From positions 1-16,748 of the forward strand of contig SFLO01000003.1 of NCBI GenBank assembly GCA_004553405.1: a stretch of DNA of 16,748 nt, in the 5' to 3' direction. This document shows positions 1 to 7,445 of the stretch, in pieces; the first letter of the stretch is position 1; each line of letters opens with the position of its first letter. Position numbers and translations under genes: made by a program. The stretch comes from Coriobacteriaceae bacterium. Its GTDB lineage: Bacteria > Actinomycetota > Coriobacteriia > Coriobacteriales > QAMH01. The notes under the pieces were generated by a model. It was not told the origin of the DNA. It searched no databases and was given only the letters and a program-made list of their open reading frames with translations.

Positions 1-272
1 CCAAGCGCTACATGGGCATCAACTGCGCATGCTTCACCCCCAACACCGGCCGCGTCGACGACGTGCTGCGCCTGGCCAGGGAGTACAAGGTCGACGGCAT
101 CATCGACGTCAACCTCAAGTTCTGCTGCCTCTACGACACCGAGAAGAAGTCCCTCGGCGACGCCTGCAGGGAGGCCGGCATCGCCTACCTGCCCATCGAG
201 ACCGACTACGACGACTCCGATGCCGGCCAGCTGCGCACCCGCGTGGAGGCCTTCATCGAGATGCTCGGCTAG
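1..272 (+). CDS. 2-hydroxyacyl-CoA dehydratase-family protein (YjiM/HgdB-like), C-terminal part
   Basis: This is the 3' end of a gene cut by the window edge; the frame is open from base 3 and stops with TAG at 270-272. About 90 residues are visible. They carry features typical of the C-terminus of the HGD-D family (2-hydroxyacyl-CoA dehydratase subunits and YjiM/double-cubane-cluster proteins): the GINCACFTPN stretch, the DGIIDVNLKFCCLY stretch with cysteines that in this family bind an Fe-S cluster, and the closing IETDYDDSDAGQLRTRVEAF segment. Family members use low-potential Fe-S clusters for difficult reductions. Those located beside selenium genes have no established substrate. A DUF3343 gene starts 21 bases downstream, so the two are probably co-transcribed. 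The real start lies outside the window, so total length and any fused domain cannot be judged. Family assignment is firm; a selenium-related role is inferred from neighbours only. Confidence 0.85.
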   Translation, partial: KRYMGINCACFTPNTGRVDDVLRLAREYKVDGIIDVNLKFCCLYDTEKKSLGDACREAGIAYLPIETDYDDSDAGQLRTRVEAFIEMLG

Positions 273-293
273 GGCGAGGCAGCGGCGGCGCGC

Positions 294-557
294 ATGGCAG
301 GCACCTCCTTCTACATCCTGGTTGAAAGCTCCACCGCCGGCATGGCCCTCTACACCGCCCTGCGCGCGCAGGGCTGCAAGGTGCGCATCTCGCCGGTGCC
401 CCGCGGGCTGCAGGCCTGCTGCGGGGTATCGCTGCTGGTGAACCCGGAGGACATGCCGGCTGTGCGCGCGGCCCTGGAGCTGCCGGGCTTCCCGCCGCAC
501 GAGGGCGTGGTCGAGCTGGAGAACCAGATCGACCCCACCCGCGACCGCTACTGCTGA
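294..557 (+). CDS. DUF3343 small protein, putative Se/S carrier (first paralogue)
   Basis: An 87-residue protein of the DUF3343 family (Pfam lists it as a putative Se/S carrier). It starts with a beta strand (FYILVESSTAGMAL) and has the conserved central region PVPRGLQACCGVSLLV with Cys42-Cys43, where the family keeps a Cys-Gly pair. Two other cysteines stand out: Cys28 and Cys87, the last residue of the protein. Small size, a reactive-looking CC-G motif and an exposed terminal Cys fit a persulfide or selenide shuttle, but no biochemical role is proven for the family. It follows the dehydratase-like gene by 21 bases. The ATG at 294 is the only sensible start and its ribosome-binding site (GCGAGG-like) is weak, suggesting translational coupling. 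A second DUF3343 gene lies at 2584. Family call is confident; function is tentative. Confidence 0.8.
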   Translation: MAGTSFYILVESSTAGMALYTALRAQGCKVRISPVPRGLQACCGVSLLVNPEDMPAVRAALELPGFPPHEGVVELENQIDPTRDRYC

Positions 558-561
558 GGGC

Positions 562-590
562 GGCCCGCTCCTCGGCGAGAGGGGCGGGCC
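562..590 (+). terminator. Intrinsic terminator-like hairpin after first DUF3343 gene
   Basis: A 12-bp stem (562-573 with 579-590, one G-T wobble) closes a five-base loop and begins five bases after the stop codon. It is followed only by TTCC, so the U-tract is poor. It probably ends or attenuates the first transcript and separates it from the desulfurase gene. Confidence 0.55.
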
Positions 591-629
591 TTCCACCGCG
601 CGCTGCGCTTCCAGCGGCTGCGAGCCAGC

Positions 630-655
630 TTTGCAAGGCGTAACATCGATGCAAA
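630..655 (+). promoter_or_regulatory. Short dyad (TTTGCA...TGCAAA) upstream of the desulfurase gene
   Basis: TTTGCA at 630-635 and its exact complement TGCAAA at 650-655 flank a 14-base spacer containing TAACAT (641-646), a possible -10 element. The site sits between the hairpin at 562-590 and the desulfurase gene, where a promoter is expected. Six-base arms can arise by chance, so this is only a candidate operator or promoter. Confidence 0.2.
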
Positions 656-706
656 ACGCGCGCTGGTGGGCGTGCACGCACGGCTGTGAACAGGGGGAAC
701 CGCACG

Positions 707-1849
707 ATGATCTACTTCGACAACGCTGCCACCACCATGGTGAAGCCTCCTCAGGTGGTGCAGGCTGTCACAGACGCCCTGACCTCCTTCGGCGGGGCGG
801 GGCGCGGCGTCCACAGCGCCTCCCTCGGCGCCGGCATGGCCGTCTACGAGTGCCGCGACAAGCTCGCCCGCCTGCTCGGCGCGCCGGATGCCAGCCGTGT
901 GAGCTTCACCTCCAACGCCACCGAGGCCCTCAACATCGTGCTGCGCGGCCTGGTCAAGGGCAGCGATCACGTGGTCACCACTTGGGCCAGCCACAACTCC
1001 GTCTTGCGCCCCCTCTACCATCTCAACATGGAGACCGGCTGCGGCGTCACCGCCGTCAAGGTGGGCCGCGACGGCTCGCTCGACCTCGGCGAGTTCGAGA
1101 GGGCCTTCGAGAGCCGCACCAAGCTCTGCGTGGTCACCCACGCCTCCAACCTCACCGGAGACATCTACGACGTGGCCGCCCTGGCAGAGATAGCCCATGC
1201 CTACGGCGCGCGCATCATCGTCGACGCCGCCCAGACCGCGGGCTGCGAGCCCATCGACATGCAGGCCATGGGCCTCGACTGCGTGTGCTTCACCGGCCAC
1301 AAGGGCCTCATGGGCCCGCAGGGCACCGGCGGCCTGGCCCTGGCGCGCGACCTCGAGGTGGCCCCGCTCAAGGTGGGCGGCACCGGCACCCACAGCTTCG
1401 ACCTCATCCACCCTCCTGCCATGCCAGAGGGCCTCGAGGCAGGCACCCTCAACGGCCACGGCATCGCGGGGCTTTCCGCCGGCGTCAGCTTTGTCGAGGA
1501 AGTCGGCGTGCAGGCGATACGCGACCACGAGCGCATGCTCGCCCAGCGCTTCGCCGACGGCCTGGAGTGCATCCCCGGCGCCGTGCACTACGGCGGCGCC
1601 ATCGCCAACCGCACCGGCGTGGTGGCCATCAACATCGCGGGGCTGGACTCCGGCACCGCGGCAGACGCCCTGGCCAGCGAGTACGGCATCTGCACCCGCG
1701 CAGGCGCCCACTGCGCACCCCTCATGCACCGCGCCCTGGGCACGGTGGAGCAAGGCGCCGTGCGCTTCAGCTTCGGCTGGTACAACACGGTCGAGGAAGT
1801 CGACCAGGCCCTCCAGGCGCTCGCGCGCATCGCCGCCGCGCGCCGCTAG
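707..1849 (+). CDS. Cysteine desulfurase-family protein (class V aminotransferase fold)
   Basis: A 380-residue PLP enzyme of the NifS/SufS/Csd superfamily. It opens with MIYFDNAATT, as these enzymes do. It contains the substrate-side THASN motif, the PLP lysine in FTGHKG (Lys199), and the catalytic cysteine in TRAGAHCAPLMH (Cys336), near the C-terminus as usual. The R-x-G-x-HCAP form matches the 'cysteine desulfurase family protein' subgroup (TIGR01977-like) rather than IscS. Such enzymes remove sulfur from cysteine, or selenium from selenocysteine, as an enzyme-bound persulfide or selenide. I chose ATG 707 over an in-frame GTG at 686 because AGGGGGA (692-698) sits at the right distance and the protein then begins at the conserved motif. 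Its position between DUF3343 and yedF suggests it supplies selenium to the block. Preference for Sec over Cys cannot be read from sequence. Confidence 0.88.
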   Translation: MIYFDNAATTMVKPPQVVQAVTDALTSFGGAGRGVHSASLGAGMAVYECRDKLARLLGAPDASRVSFTSNATEALNIVLRGLVKGSDHVVTTWASHNSVLRPLYHLNMETGCGVTAVKVGRDGSLDLGEFERAFESRTKLCVVTHASNLTGDIYDVAALAEIAHAYGARIIVDAAQTAGCEPIDMQAMGLDCVCFTGHKGLMGPQGTGGLALARDLEVAPLKVGGTGTHSFDLIHPPAMPEGLEAGTLNGHGIAGLSAGVSFVEEVGVQAIRDHERMLAQRFADGLECIPGAVHYGGAIANRTGVVAINIAGLDSGTAADALASEYGICTRAGAHCAPLMHRALGTVEQGAVRFSFGWYNTVEEVDQALQALARIAAARR

Positions 1850-1854
1850 GGCAC

Positions 1855-1916
1855 GCCCGCCGCTCGGGCGGGCCCATCATCTATATATAGTGCGGGGGAG
1901 CACGCCTCCCCGTTTT
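1855..1916 (+). terminator. Two tandem hairpins between desulfurase gene and yedF
   Basis: First hairpin: GCCCGCC at 1855-1861 pairs with GGCGGGC at 1867-1873 around a five-base loop, six bases after the desulfurase stop. Second hairpin: GGGGAG at 1895-1900 pairs with CTCCCC at 1906-1911 and is followed by GTTTT, the usual layout of an intrinsic terminator. A TATATA (1884-1889) lies between them. The pair may be a terminator followed by a promoter with an attenuator just ahead of yedF, whose ribosome-binding site (AAAGGAA) begins about 10 bases later. Confidence 0.5.
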
Positions 1917-1935
1917 CGAGAGAAAGGAACCACCC

Positions 1936-2547
1936 ATGGTTGAGCTCGACGGATTCGGCAAGCCCTGCCCCATGCCCCTGGTCATGTGCAAGAAGGAGAT
2001 CGACGCCGGCAACACGGACATCCAGATCAGGGTCGACAACGACACCGCCGTCAAGAACATCACCCGCCTGGCCAAGAAGAAGGGCCTGGGCTGCACGGTC
2101 GCAGACATCGAGGGCGGCTTCCTCATCACGATGGGCGGCGAGCTGCCCGCCGGCCAGGAGCCCCCGGCCGCCACGGCCGCCGCTGCCTGCAGCATCTCCG
2201 GCGGCGCCTGCGGCTACAGCGTCTTCATCGGCAAGGACCACGTGGGCGAGGGCGACCCCCAGCTGGGCTATAACCTCATGAAGATGGCCATCTTTACCCT
2301 CAACCAGGCAGAGGTCCCGCCCATGAACCTGCTGTTCATGAACGAGGGCGTCAAGCTGCTCTGCGGCGACGAGGTCCAGATCATCGACTCCGTCAAAGAG
2401 ATGATGGACAAGGGCACCGACGTCCTCGTCTGCGGCACCTGCCTCAACTTCTACGGCGTGGCCGACCAGCTCAAGGTGGGCGAGGTCTCGAACATGTACG
2501 ACATCCTCGAGCGCATGCACGAGTCTGCGAAAGTCATAACGTTGTAA
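1936..2547 (+). CDS. yedF: YedF, sulfurtransferase-like selenium metabolism protein
   Basis: A 203-residue two-domain protein. Residues 1-75 are a SirA/TusA-like domain with the motif GKPCPMPLV; Cys11 is the persulfide-carrying cysteine of this family. Residues about 92-203 are a DsrE-like domain with the LVCGTCLNFYGV motif (Cys166, Cys169). The two are joined by an Ala/Pro-rich linker (about 71-90). This architecture is that of YedF (TIGR03527), which co-occurs with selD in selenium-using bacteria and is thought to handle selenium as a protein-bound species; the exact step is unproven. ATG 1936 follows a good Shine-Dalgarno (AAAGGAA) and starts at the domain boundary. The next gene, a small DUF3343 protein, is 36 bases downstream across a repeat element, and selD is two genes away, which strongly supports the selenium role. 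Confidence 0.93.
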   Translation: MVELDGFGKPCPMPLVMCKKEIDAGNTDIQIRVDNDTAVKNITRLAKKKGLGCTVADIEGGFLITMGGELPAGQEPPAATAAAACSISGGACGYSVFIGKDHVGEGDPQLGYNLMKMAIFTLNQAEVPPMNLLFMNEGVKLLCGDEVQIIDSVKEMMDKGTDVLVCGTCLNFYGVADQLKVGEVSNMYDILERMHESAKVITL

Positions 2548-2550
2548 AGC

Positions 2551-2582
2551 CCTCGCTGACTTTGTTTAAACCTGTGAGGCTT
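2551..2582 (+). repeat. 32-bp intergenic element, copy A
   Basis: This stretch between yedF and the second DUF3343 gene matches 13123-13154 over 32 bases at about 26 positions without gaps. Both ends are conserved (CCTCGCTGACT and AACCTGTGAGG) and the middle varies. The ends can pair as CCTC/GAGG, making a small hairpin. The conserved GTGAGG also falls where the Shine-Dalgarno for GTG 2584 would be. Confidence 0.5.
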
Positions 2583-2583
2583 T

Positions 2584-2796
2584 GTGATTGTAATTTCTTT
2601 TGAATCGACGCATGCGGCTATGGCGGCGCAGAAGCTGCTGGAGGGCCTGCGCTTTGACGTGATCCCCACGCCGCCGCAGGTCACCGCCACCTGCGGCATC
2701 GCGCTGCGCTTGGGCGACGACCTGCTCGAAGAGGCGCATGTCCGCCTGCAGCGCGACGAGCACATCTGCGCACAGGCCGCCTGGCACTACTTCTAG
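2584..2796 (+). CDS. DUF3343 small protein, putative Se/S carrier (second paralogue)
   Basis: A 70-residue DUF3343 protein. It has the family pattern: an opening beta strand (MIVISFESTHAAMAAQKLL), then PTPPQVTATCGIALRL with the conserved Cys-Gly (Cys37). A second cysteine is Cys62. Compared with the paralogue at 294-557 it has a single Cys at the motif instead of a Cys pair and lacks the C-terminal extension ending in Cys. The predicted start is GTG 2584, with TGAGG (2575-2579) only four bases ahead, inside a repeat element. No better start exists in frame. It sits between yedF and selD, the expected place for a selenium carrier. The family is clear for its size; the biochemical role is inferred from name and neighbours. 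Confidence 0.75.
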   Translation: MIVISFESTHAAMAAQKLLEGLRFDVIPTPPQVTATCGIALRLGDDLLEEAHVRLQRDEHICAQAAWHYF

Positions 2797-2818
2797 GTGG
2801 GCGGCAGCGCGGCTTGCG

Positions 2819-2824
2819 TATAAT
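2819..2824 (+). promoter_or_regulatory. Probable -10 box (TATAAT) of selD promoter
   Basis: A perfect TATAAT follows CTTGCG in a GC-rich intergenic stretch 62 bases before the selD start. No good -35 hexamer is visible at the usual distance, although a TG lies just upstream as in extended -10 promoters. It suggests that selD has its own promoter, with transcription starting near 2830. Confidence 0.45.
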
Positions 2825-2826
2825 CG

Positions 2827-2858
2827 GGCGGTGCGCGGCCTGTGCGCTGCGCGCCGCC
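2827..2858 (+). promoter_or_regulatory. Hairpin in the selD leader
   Basis: GGCGGTGCGC (2827-2836) pairs with GCGCGCCGCC (2849-2858), ten pairs with one G-T wobble, around a 12-base loop. It lies at the predicted 5' end of the selD transcript and lacks a U-tract, so it looks more like a stabilising or regulatory leader stem than a terminator. Confidence 0.35.
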
Positions 2859-2885
2859 AAGGCTCTATCTGAGAGGGGAGGGACC

Positions 2886-3938
2886 ATGCCGGACAAGGAG
2901 CGCGTGAGGCTCACGCAGCTCACCTCCAAGGGGGGTTGAGCCGCCAAGTGGGGTCCGGGCGACCTCAAGGGCATACTCCCCGCCATCCAGGGAGCCATAG
3001 ACCCCAACCTGCTGCTGGGCTTTGAGACGAGCGACGACGCCGCCGTCTACCGCTTGGGGCACAACAGCGCCGCCGTGCTCACGGTGGACTTCCTCACCCC
3101 GCTGGTAGACGACCCCTATGACTTCGGGCGCATCGCCGCCGCCAACGCCCTGAGCGACGTCTTCGCCATGGGCGCGCGCCCGGTGGTGGCCCTCAACGTG
3201 CTGGCCCTGGACTGCGCCCTGGGCGCGGATGTCGCGCGCGAGATACTGCGCGGCGGGGCAGACGCGGTGGCGGCAGCCGGCGCGAGCATCTGCGGCGGCC
3301 ACACCGTCGACGACCCCGAGCCCAAGTACGGCCTGTGCGTCTTTGGGCTTGCAGACCCCGCCTGCACCATGCGCAACACCGGTGCACAGGCGGGCGACCT
3401 CCTCTACCTCACCAAGCCCCTGGGCACCGGCCTGCTCAGCGCCGCCTACAAGATAGGGGAGGCCTCCGAAGGGGAGTTTCGCCCCGTCATCGAGTCGATG
3501 GCCGAGCTCAACCGCGCGGGCGCGGAGGCCATGGCGGCCGCCGGCGCCCATGCCGCCACAGACGTCACCGGCTTTGCCCTGGCCGGCCACCTGCACGAGA
3601 TGGTCGAGGGCAGCGGCCTTGACGCCGTGGTGGACTTCGACAGCCTGCCGCTGTTCGACCGCGCCTGGGAGCTCTGCTGCGCCTACTGCCGCCCCAACCG
3701 CAGCTTCTCGATCATGGACTTCGCCGAGCCCTTCGTGGACGCCGGCGGCCTGGACGAAGACGAGCTCGACAACCGCATGGGCGTGCTCTGCGACCCCCAG
3801 ACCAGCGGCGGCCTGCTGGTGGCGCTGGCTCCCGCAGACGCCCCCGCCTTCGAGCGCGAGTTCGCCGCGCGCGCGGGCCGCGCCCCCTGGCGCATCGGCC
3901 GCTTCGAGCCCGGCGAGGGCCTCATCCGCCTGTCATAA
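2886..3938 (+). CDS. selD: Selenophosphate synthetase SelD, itself a selenoprotein (Sec18)
   Basis: Makes selenophosphate from selenide and ATP, the selenium donor for selenocysteine synthesis. Reading through one in-frame TGA (codon 18, 2937-2939) gives 350 residues, close to the 347 of E. coli SelD. The TGA falls in SKGG-U-AAKWGPGDL, where the catalytic Cys/Sec stands three residues before the essential Lys (here Lys21). Downstream come the family's ATP-binding and core segments, for example the DFLTPLVDDPYDFGRIAAANALSDVFAMGA region (3090-3180) and the DPQTSGGLL motif near the C-terminus. A GGGGAGGG ribosome-binding site precedes ATG 2886. Starting after the TGA (e.g. GTG 3054) would remove the active site. 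A SECIS-like hairpin follows the TGA. The selenoprotein form is known in other bacteria. selA, selB and selC are not in the window. Confidence 0.95.
2937..2966 (+). promoter_or_regulatory. Sec codon (TGA) and SECIS-like hairpin of selD
   Basis: TGA at 2937-2939 is followed after ten bases by a 17-base stem-loop: GGGGTC (2950-2955) pairs with GACCTC (2961-2966), with one G-T wobble, around the loop CGGGC. Stem length, loop size and spacing resemble the minimal bacterial SECIS recognised by SelB. The geometry matches that after the fdhA TGA. Confidence 0.65.
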
Positions 3939-4111
3939 GGCAGAACTCATAGGGCGTTCTATTATCCTTAATTTAAAATAATCAACTCATCGAAATCCCC
4001 TCCTGTACCCCGTTCTCCTCTTTTCATTTCGTATATGTTTCTCTAGTGGAAAGGACCCCGGCCCCTGAGCCGGGTGTTGAGGACATCGAGAGAAGAAAGG
4101 AGCGTGCACAC
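3939..4111 (+). promoter_or_regulatory. AT-rich promoter/leader region of the fdh operon
   Basis: This 173-base gap is the most AT-rich part of the window, especially 3960-4045, which marks a likely promoter. Possible -10 boxes are TATTAT (3960-3965), AATAAT (3977-3982) and TATATG (4032-4037); none has a clear -35 partner. The leader then carries a hairpin, CCCGGC (4057-4062) with GCCGGG (4069-4074), loop CCCTGA, before the Shine-Dalgarno AAAGGAG (4096-4102) of fdhA. No convincing FNR, ArcA or other regulator box was recognised. Confidence 0.45.
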
Positions 4112-7100
4112 ATGGAACTTTCACGCAGAGGCTTCCTCAAGGGTGCTGCGGGCGCTGCAGGCGTCGGCATGGCCTACGGGTTGTCGAGCGCGGCCCCGGC
4201 CCTCGCCGTCGAGGCGTCCGAGGAGTGGAAGCTGGTGAACACCGAGGAATACACCAACATCTGCTGCTACTGCGCCGGTGGCTGTGGTTCTCTGTGCTCC
4301 GTCCGCGACGGAGAGCTGATCAACCTCGAGGGTGACCCCGATCATCCTGTCAACGAGGGTGGCCTGTGCCCCAAGGGCGCAACCATGTTCCAGCTGCGCA
4401 ACGTGGTCGACCCCAAGACCCGCGAGGTCACCAAGAGCAAGGTCCGCCAGACCAAGCCCCTGGTCCGCCGCCCCAACTCCACCAAGTGGGAGCCCATCTC
4501 CTGGGAGGACGCGGTCAAGGAGATCGCCCTCAAGGTCAAGGCCACCCGCGACAAGGGCTTTGTCGAGACCGAGGAGGTCAACGGCAAGCAGCTGACCGTC
4601 AACCGCTGCGAGAGCATCGCCAGCCTGGGCGGCTCCCAGCAAAACTCCGAGGAGGAGTACCTCATCTTGAAGATGATGAGGGCGCTGGGCATCGTCGCCA
4701 TCGACAACCAGGCCCGTGTTTGACACGGTCCCACCGTCGCCGGTCTGGCGGCTTCATTCGGTCGAGGCTCGATGACAACCCATTGGGCCGACATGCAAAA
4801 CGCCGACGTCATCTTGAACATCGGCTCCAACTCCGCTGAGAACCACCCCGTGAGCTCCAAGTGGCTCAACAAGGCGCACGAGAAGGGCGCCATCTGGATC
4901 GTGGTGGATCCCCGCTACACCCGCACCGCAGAGATGGCAGACATCTACTGCCCCATCCGCTCCGGTACGGACATCGCCTTCTACGGCGGCCTGTACAACT
5001 ACATGATCGAGAACCTCATCGAGCCCGGTCTGTACGAGTACATGACCACCGGCAAGATGGACAAGTACAACTTCGAGTACCTCATCAACTACACCAACGC
5101 CTCCTACATCCTGGAGAAGGACTACGAGTTCGATCCGGAAACCGGCCTGTTCTCTGGCTGGGACCCCGAAACCGAGACCTACAACTCCCACTCCTGGCAC
5201 TATGAGACAGACCACGAGGAGCCCTGGGACACCTCCGCAGGCGGCGCCTACGCATGGGCTGTCAAGGACGGCGTCCCGCAGTTCGAAAAGCCCGTGCTCA
5301 CCGTCCCCAAGATGGACAAGACCCTCACCAACCCCCGTTGCGTGTACCAGGTCTTCAAGCAGCACTACTCCCGCTACACCATGGAGAAGGTCTGCGAGGT
5401 CTGCGGCATGGACATCGAGGACCTGCGCACCGTCTACGCCGCATGGTGCACCAGCTGCGCCCCCGGCAAGGCAGGCGCCATCCTCTACGCTCTGGGCCAG
5501 ACCCAGCACACCTACGGCGCCCAGAACACCCGCGCCATGTCCGTCCTGCAGCTGCTGAGCGGCAACGTGGGCGTCCCCGGCGGCGGCGTGTGCGCGCTGC
5601 GCGGCGAGCCCAACGTCCAGGGCGCAACCGACATGGGCATGCTGGTCAACGAGCAGCCCGCCTACCTCAAGTGGGCCAACACCACCGACCGCGACTCCCT
5701 CGCGCACTGGCTCGAGAGCCAGACCTACTCCGACGGCTACTACACCAACAAGCCCAAGTTCATGGTGTCCGCCCTCAAGGAGTGGTACGGCGACAACGCC
5801 ACGGTCAAAAACGACTATGGCTACGACTGGTGGCCCAAGGTCCCCAGCCACGACGGCAGCGACTGGACCGAGATGTCTTCCTTCGAGAAGATGAAGGACG
5901 GCACCATCCAGGGCTACTTCGCATGGGGCATGAACCCCTGCCACTCCGCTCCCAACAGCTCCAACGTGCGCCGCTCCATGGCACACCTGGACTGGAACGT
6001 CGTGGTCGACCAGGTCATCACCGAAACCGCATCTTTCTGGGACGCCCCGGATATGGACGCAACCCAGATCGGCACCACCTGCTACTTCCTGCCCTGCGCG
6101 CTCATCTACGAGAAGCCCGGCACCATCCTCAACTCCGGCCGCTGGATGCAGTGGCGCTACCAGGCCGTCGAGCCCTGGGACGAGGCCAAGCCTGACTACG
6201 AGATCTGCGACCTGCTGTGGCGCGAGATCTGCCGCCTCTACGCAGAGGAGGGTGGCGCCAACCCCGATCCCATCCTCAAGATGAAGTGGGACTACTATCT
6301 GGACGGCAAGATCGACCCGCGTCCCGTCTCCTGGGCTCTCAACGGCTACCGCGTCAAGAGCTCCGACTGGAAGTCCGGTTTTGAGAGCGGCGCAAACGGT
6401 GCCCTGGCTGCCGGCAACGTCGACCTTCTGGCTGGCTACTCCGAGCTGGGCGCAGACGGCTCCACCGCCTGCGGCATGTGGATCTACTCCGGCTTCTACG
6501 CCAACAGCGCAGCGCCGCTCGATCCCGCCCAGCAGGCCATCGGCCGCCGCAACAACAAGGACACCTCCGGTCTGGGTCTGTACTCCGACTGGGCCTTCGC
6601 ATGGCCCAACAACAGGCGCATCATCTACAACCGCGCCTCTGCAGACATGCAGGGCCAGCCCTGGGCGCCAGACAAGGCGCTGGTCAAGTGGGACAAGAAG
6701 GCCAAGAAGTGGCTGTCCGGCTACGACAACGGCCTCGACATCCCCGACTTCGCCGCCAGCAAGACCCTCGCAGACGGCACCGTCCAGGCCATCGAGCCCA
6801 ACAACAAGGCCTTCTTCATGCTCTGGGAGCAAAACGGCCGCCTCGAGTCCTACGGCATGGTCGACGGCCCGCTGCCCGAGCACTACGAGCCCTTCGAGAC
6901 CCCGCTGAGCGAGAACCTCCTCAACGGCCGCCTCAACTCCCCGTGCTTCCTGGGCCGCCCCTCCGCAGACGGCAACAAGGAGCTGGGCACCATGTTCAGC
7001 CTCGAGTCCACCCGCCGCGGCTCTGCAGACGAGTTCCCCATCGTGGCCACCACCTACTCCGTCACCGAGCACTGGCAGACTGGCGGCCAGACCCGCGCCT

Positions 7101-7432
7101 GCCCCGCCCTGGTCGAGGCCTTCCCCGGCGACATGATCGAGATGTCGCCCGAGCTGGCTGCTGAAAAGGGCATCGGCAACGGAGACAAGGTCAGGGTGTG
7201 GAACAAGCGCGCCTCCGTCGTGGTCACCGCAGTGGTCACCAAGCGCGTCCGCCCGCTCACGGTCAACGGCAAGACCCAGCACCTGGTGGGCATGACCCAT
7301 CACTACAGCTGGGGCAAGCTCTACGGCAACACCCTCCAGGGCGCTGTCAACGACCTGACCCCCAACGTCGGCGACCCCAACAGCCAGACGCCCGAGTACA
7401 AGGCGTTCCTGGTCAACATCGAGAAGGCATAG
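4112..7432 (+). CDS. fdhA: Formate dehydrogenase alpha subunit (FDH-N type), selenoprotein (Sec204), Tat-exported
   Basis: Catalytic subunit oxidising formate to CO2 with a molybdenum or tungsten bis-pterin cofactor. Reading through TGA 4721-4723 gives 1106 residues. Residues 4-11 are a twin-arginine signal (SRRGFLKG), then a hydrophobic stretch ending APALA, so the mature enzyme works outside the cytoplasm. Cys51, Cys54, Cys58 and Cys86 give the CxxCxxxCx27C [4Fe-4S] pattern. Sec204 lies in ARV-U-HGPTVAGLAASFGRG, the same context as Sec196 of E. coli FdnG. The C-terminal molybdopterin-binding domain (about 980-1106) is intact. The protein is some 90 residues longer than FdnG. ATG 4112 is chosen over GTG 4046 because of AAAGGAG at 4096-4102 and the Tat motif position. 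fdhB follows after 13 bases. The physiological direction (formate oxidation) is inferred from the export signal and partner subunits. Confidence 0.95.
4721..4752 (+). promoter_or_regulatory. Sec codon (TGA) and bacterial SECIS hairpin of fdhA
   Basis: TGA at 4721-4723 is followed after 12 bases by a 17-base stem-loop: GTCGCC (4736-4741) pairs with GGCGGC (4747-4752), one wobble, around loop GGTCT (4742-4746). The E. coli fdhF SECIS has the same GGUCU apical loop at nearly the same distance from its UGA. This is strong evidence that the codon is read as selenocysteine. Confidence 0.88.
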
Positions 7433-7445
7433 GAGGTGACCTGCG

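Noticed and set aside
2937..2939. In-frame TGA in selD as a nonsense mutation or pseudogene
   Set aside because: The TGA is exactly at the catalytic Cys/Sec site, the frame is intact on both sides, and a SECIS-like hairpin follows.
3971..3985. FNR-type box upstream of fdhA
   Set aside because: Only one half-site (ATCAA) is present; the partner TTGAT at the required spacing is missing.
4721..4723. fdhA split into two genes or broken by TGA
   Set aside because: Both halves are in the same frame, the flanking residues match the Sec site of FdnG, and a GGTCT-loop SECIS is present.
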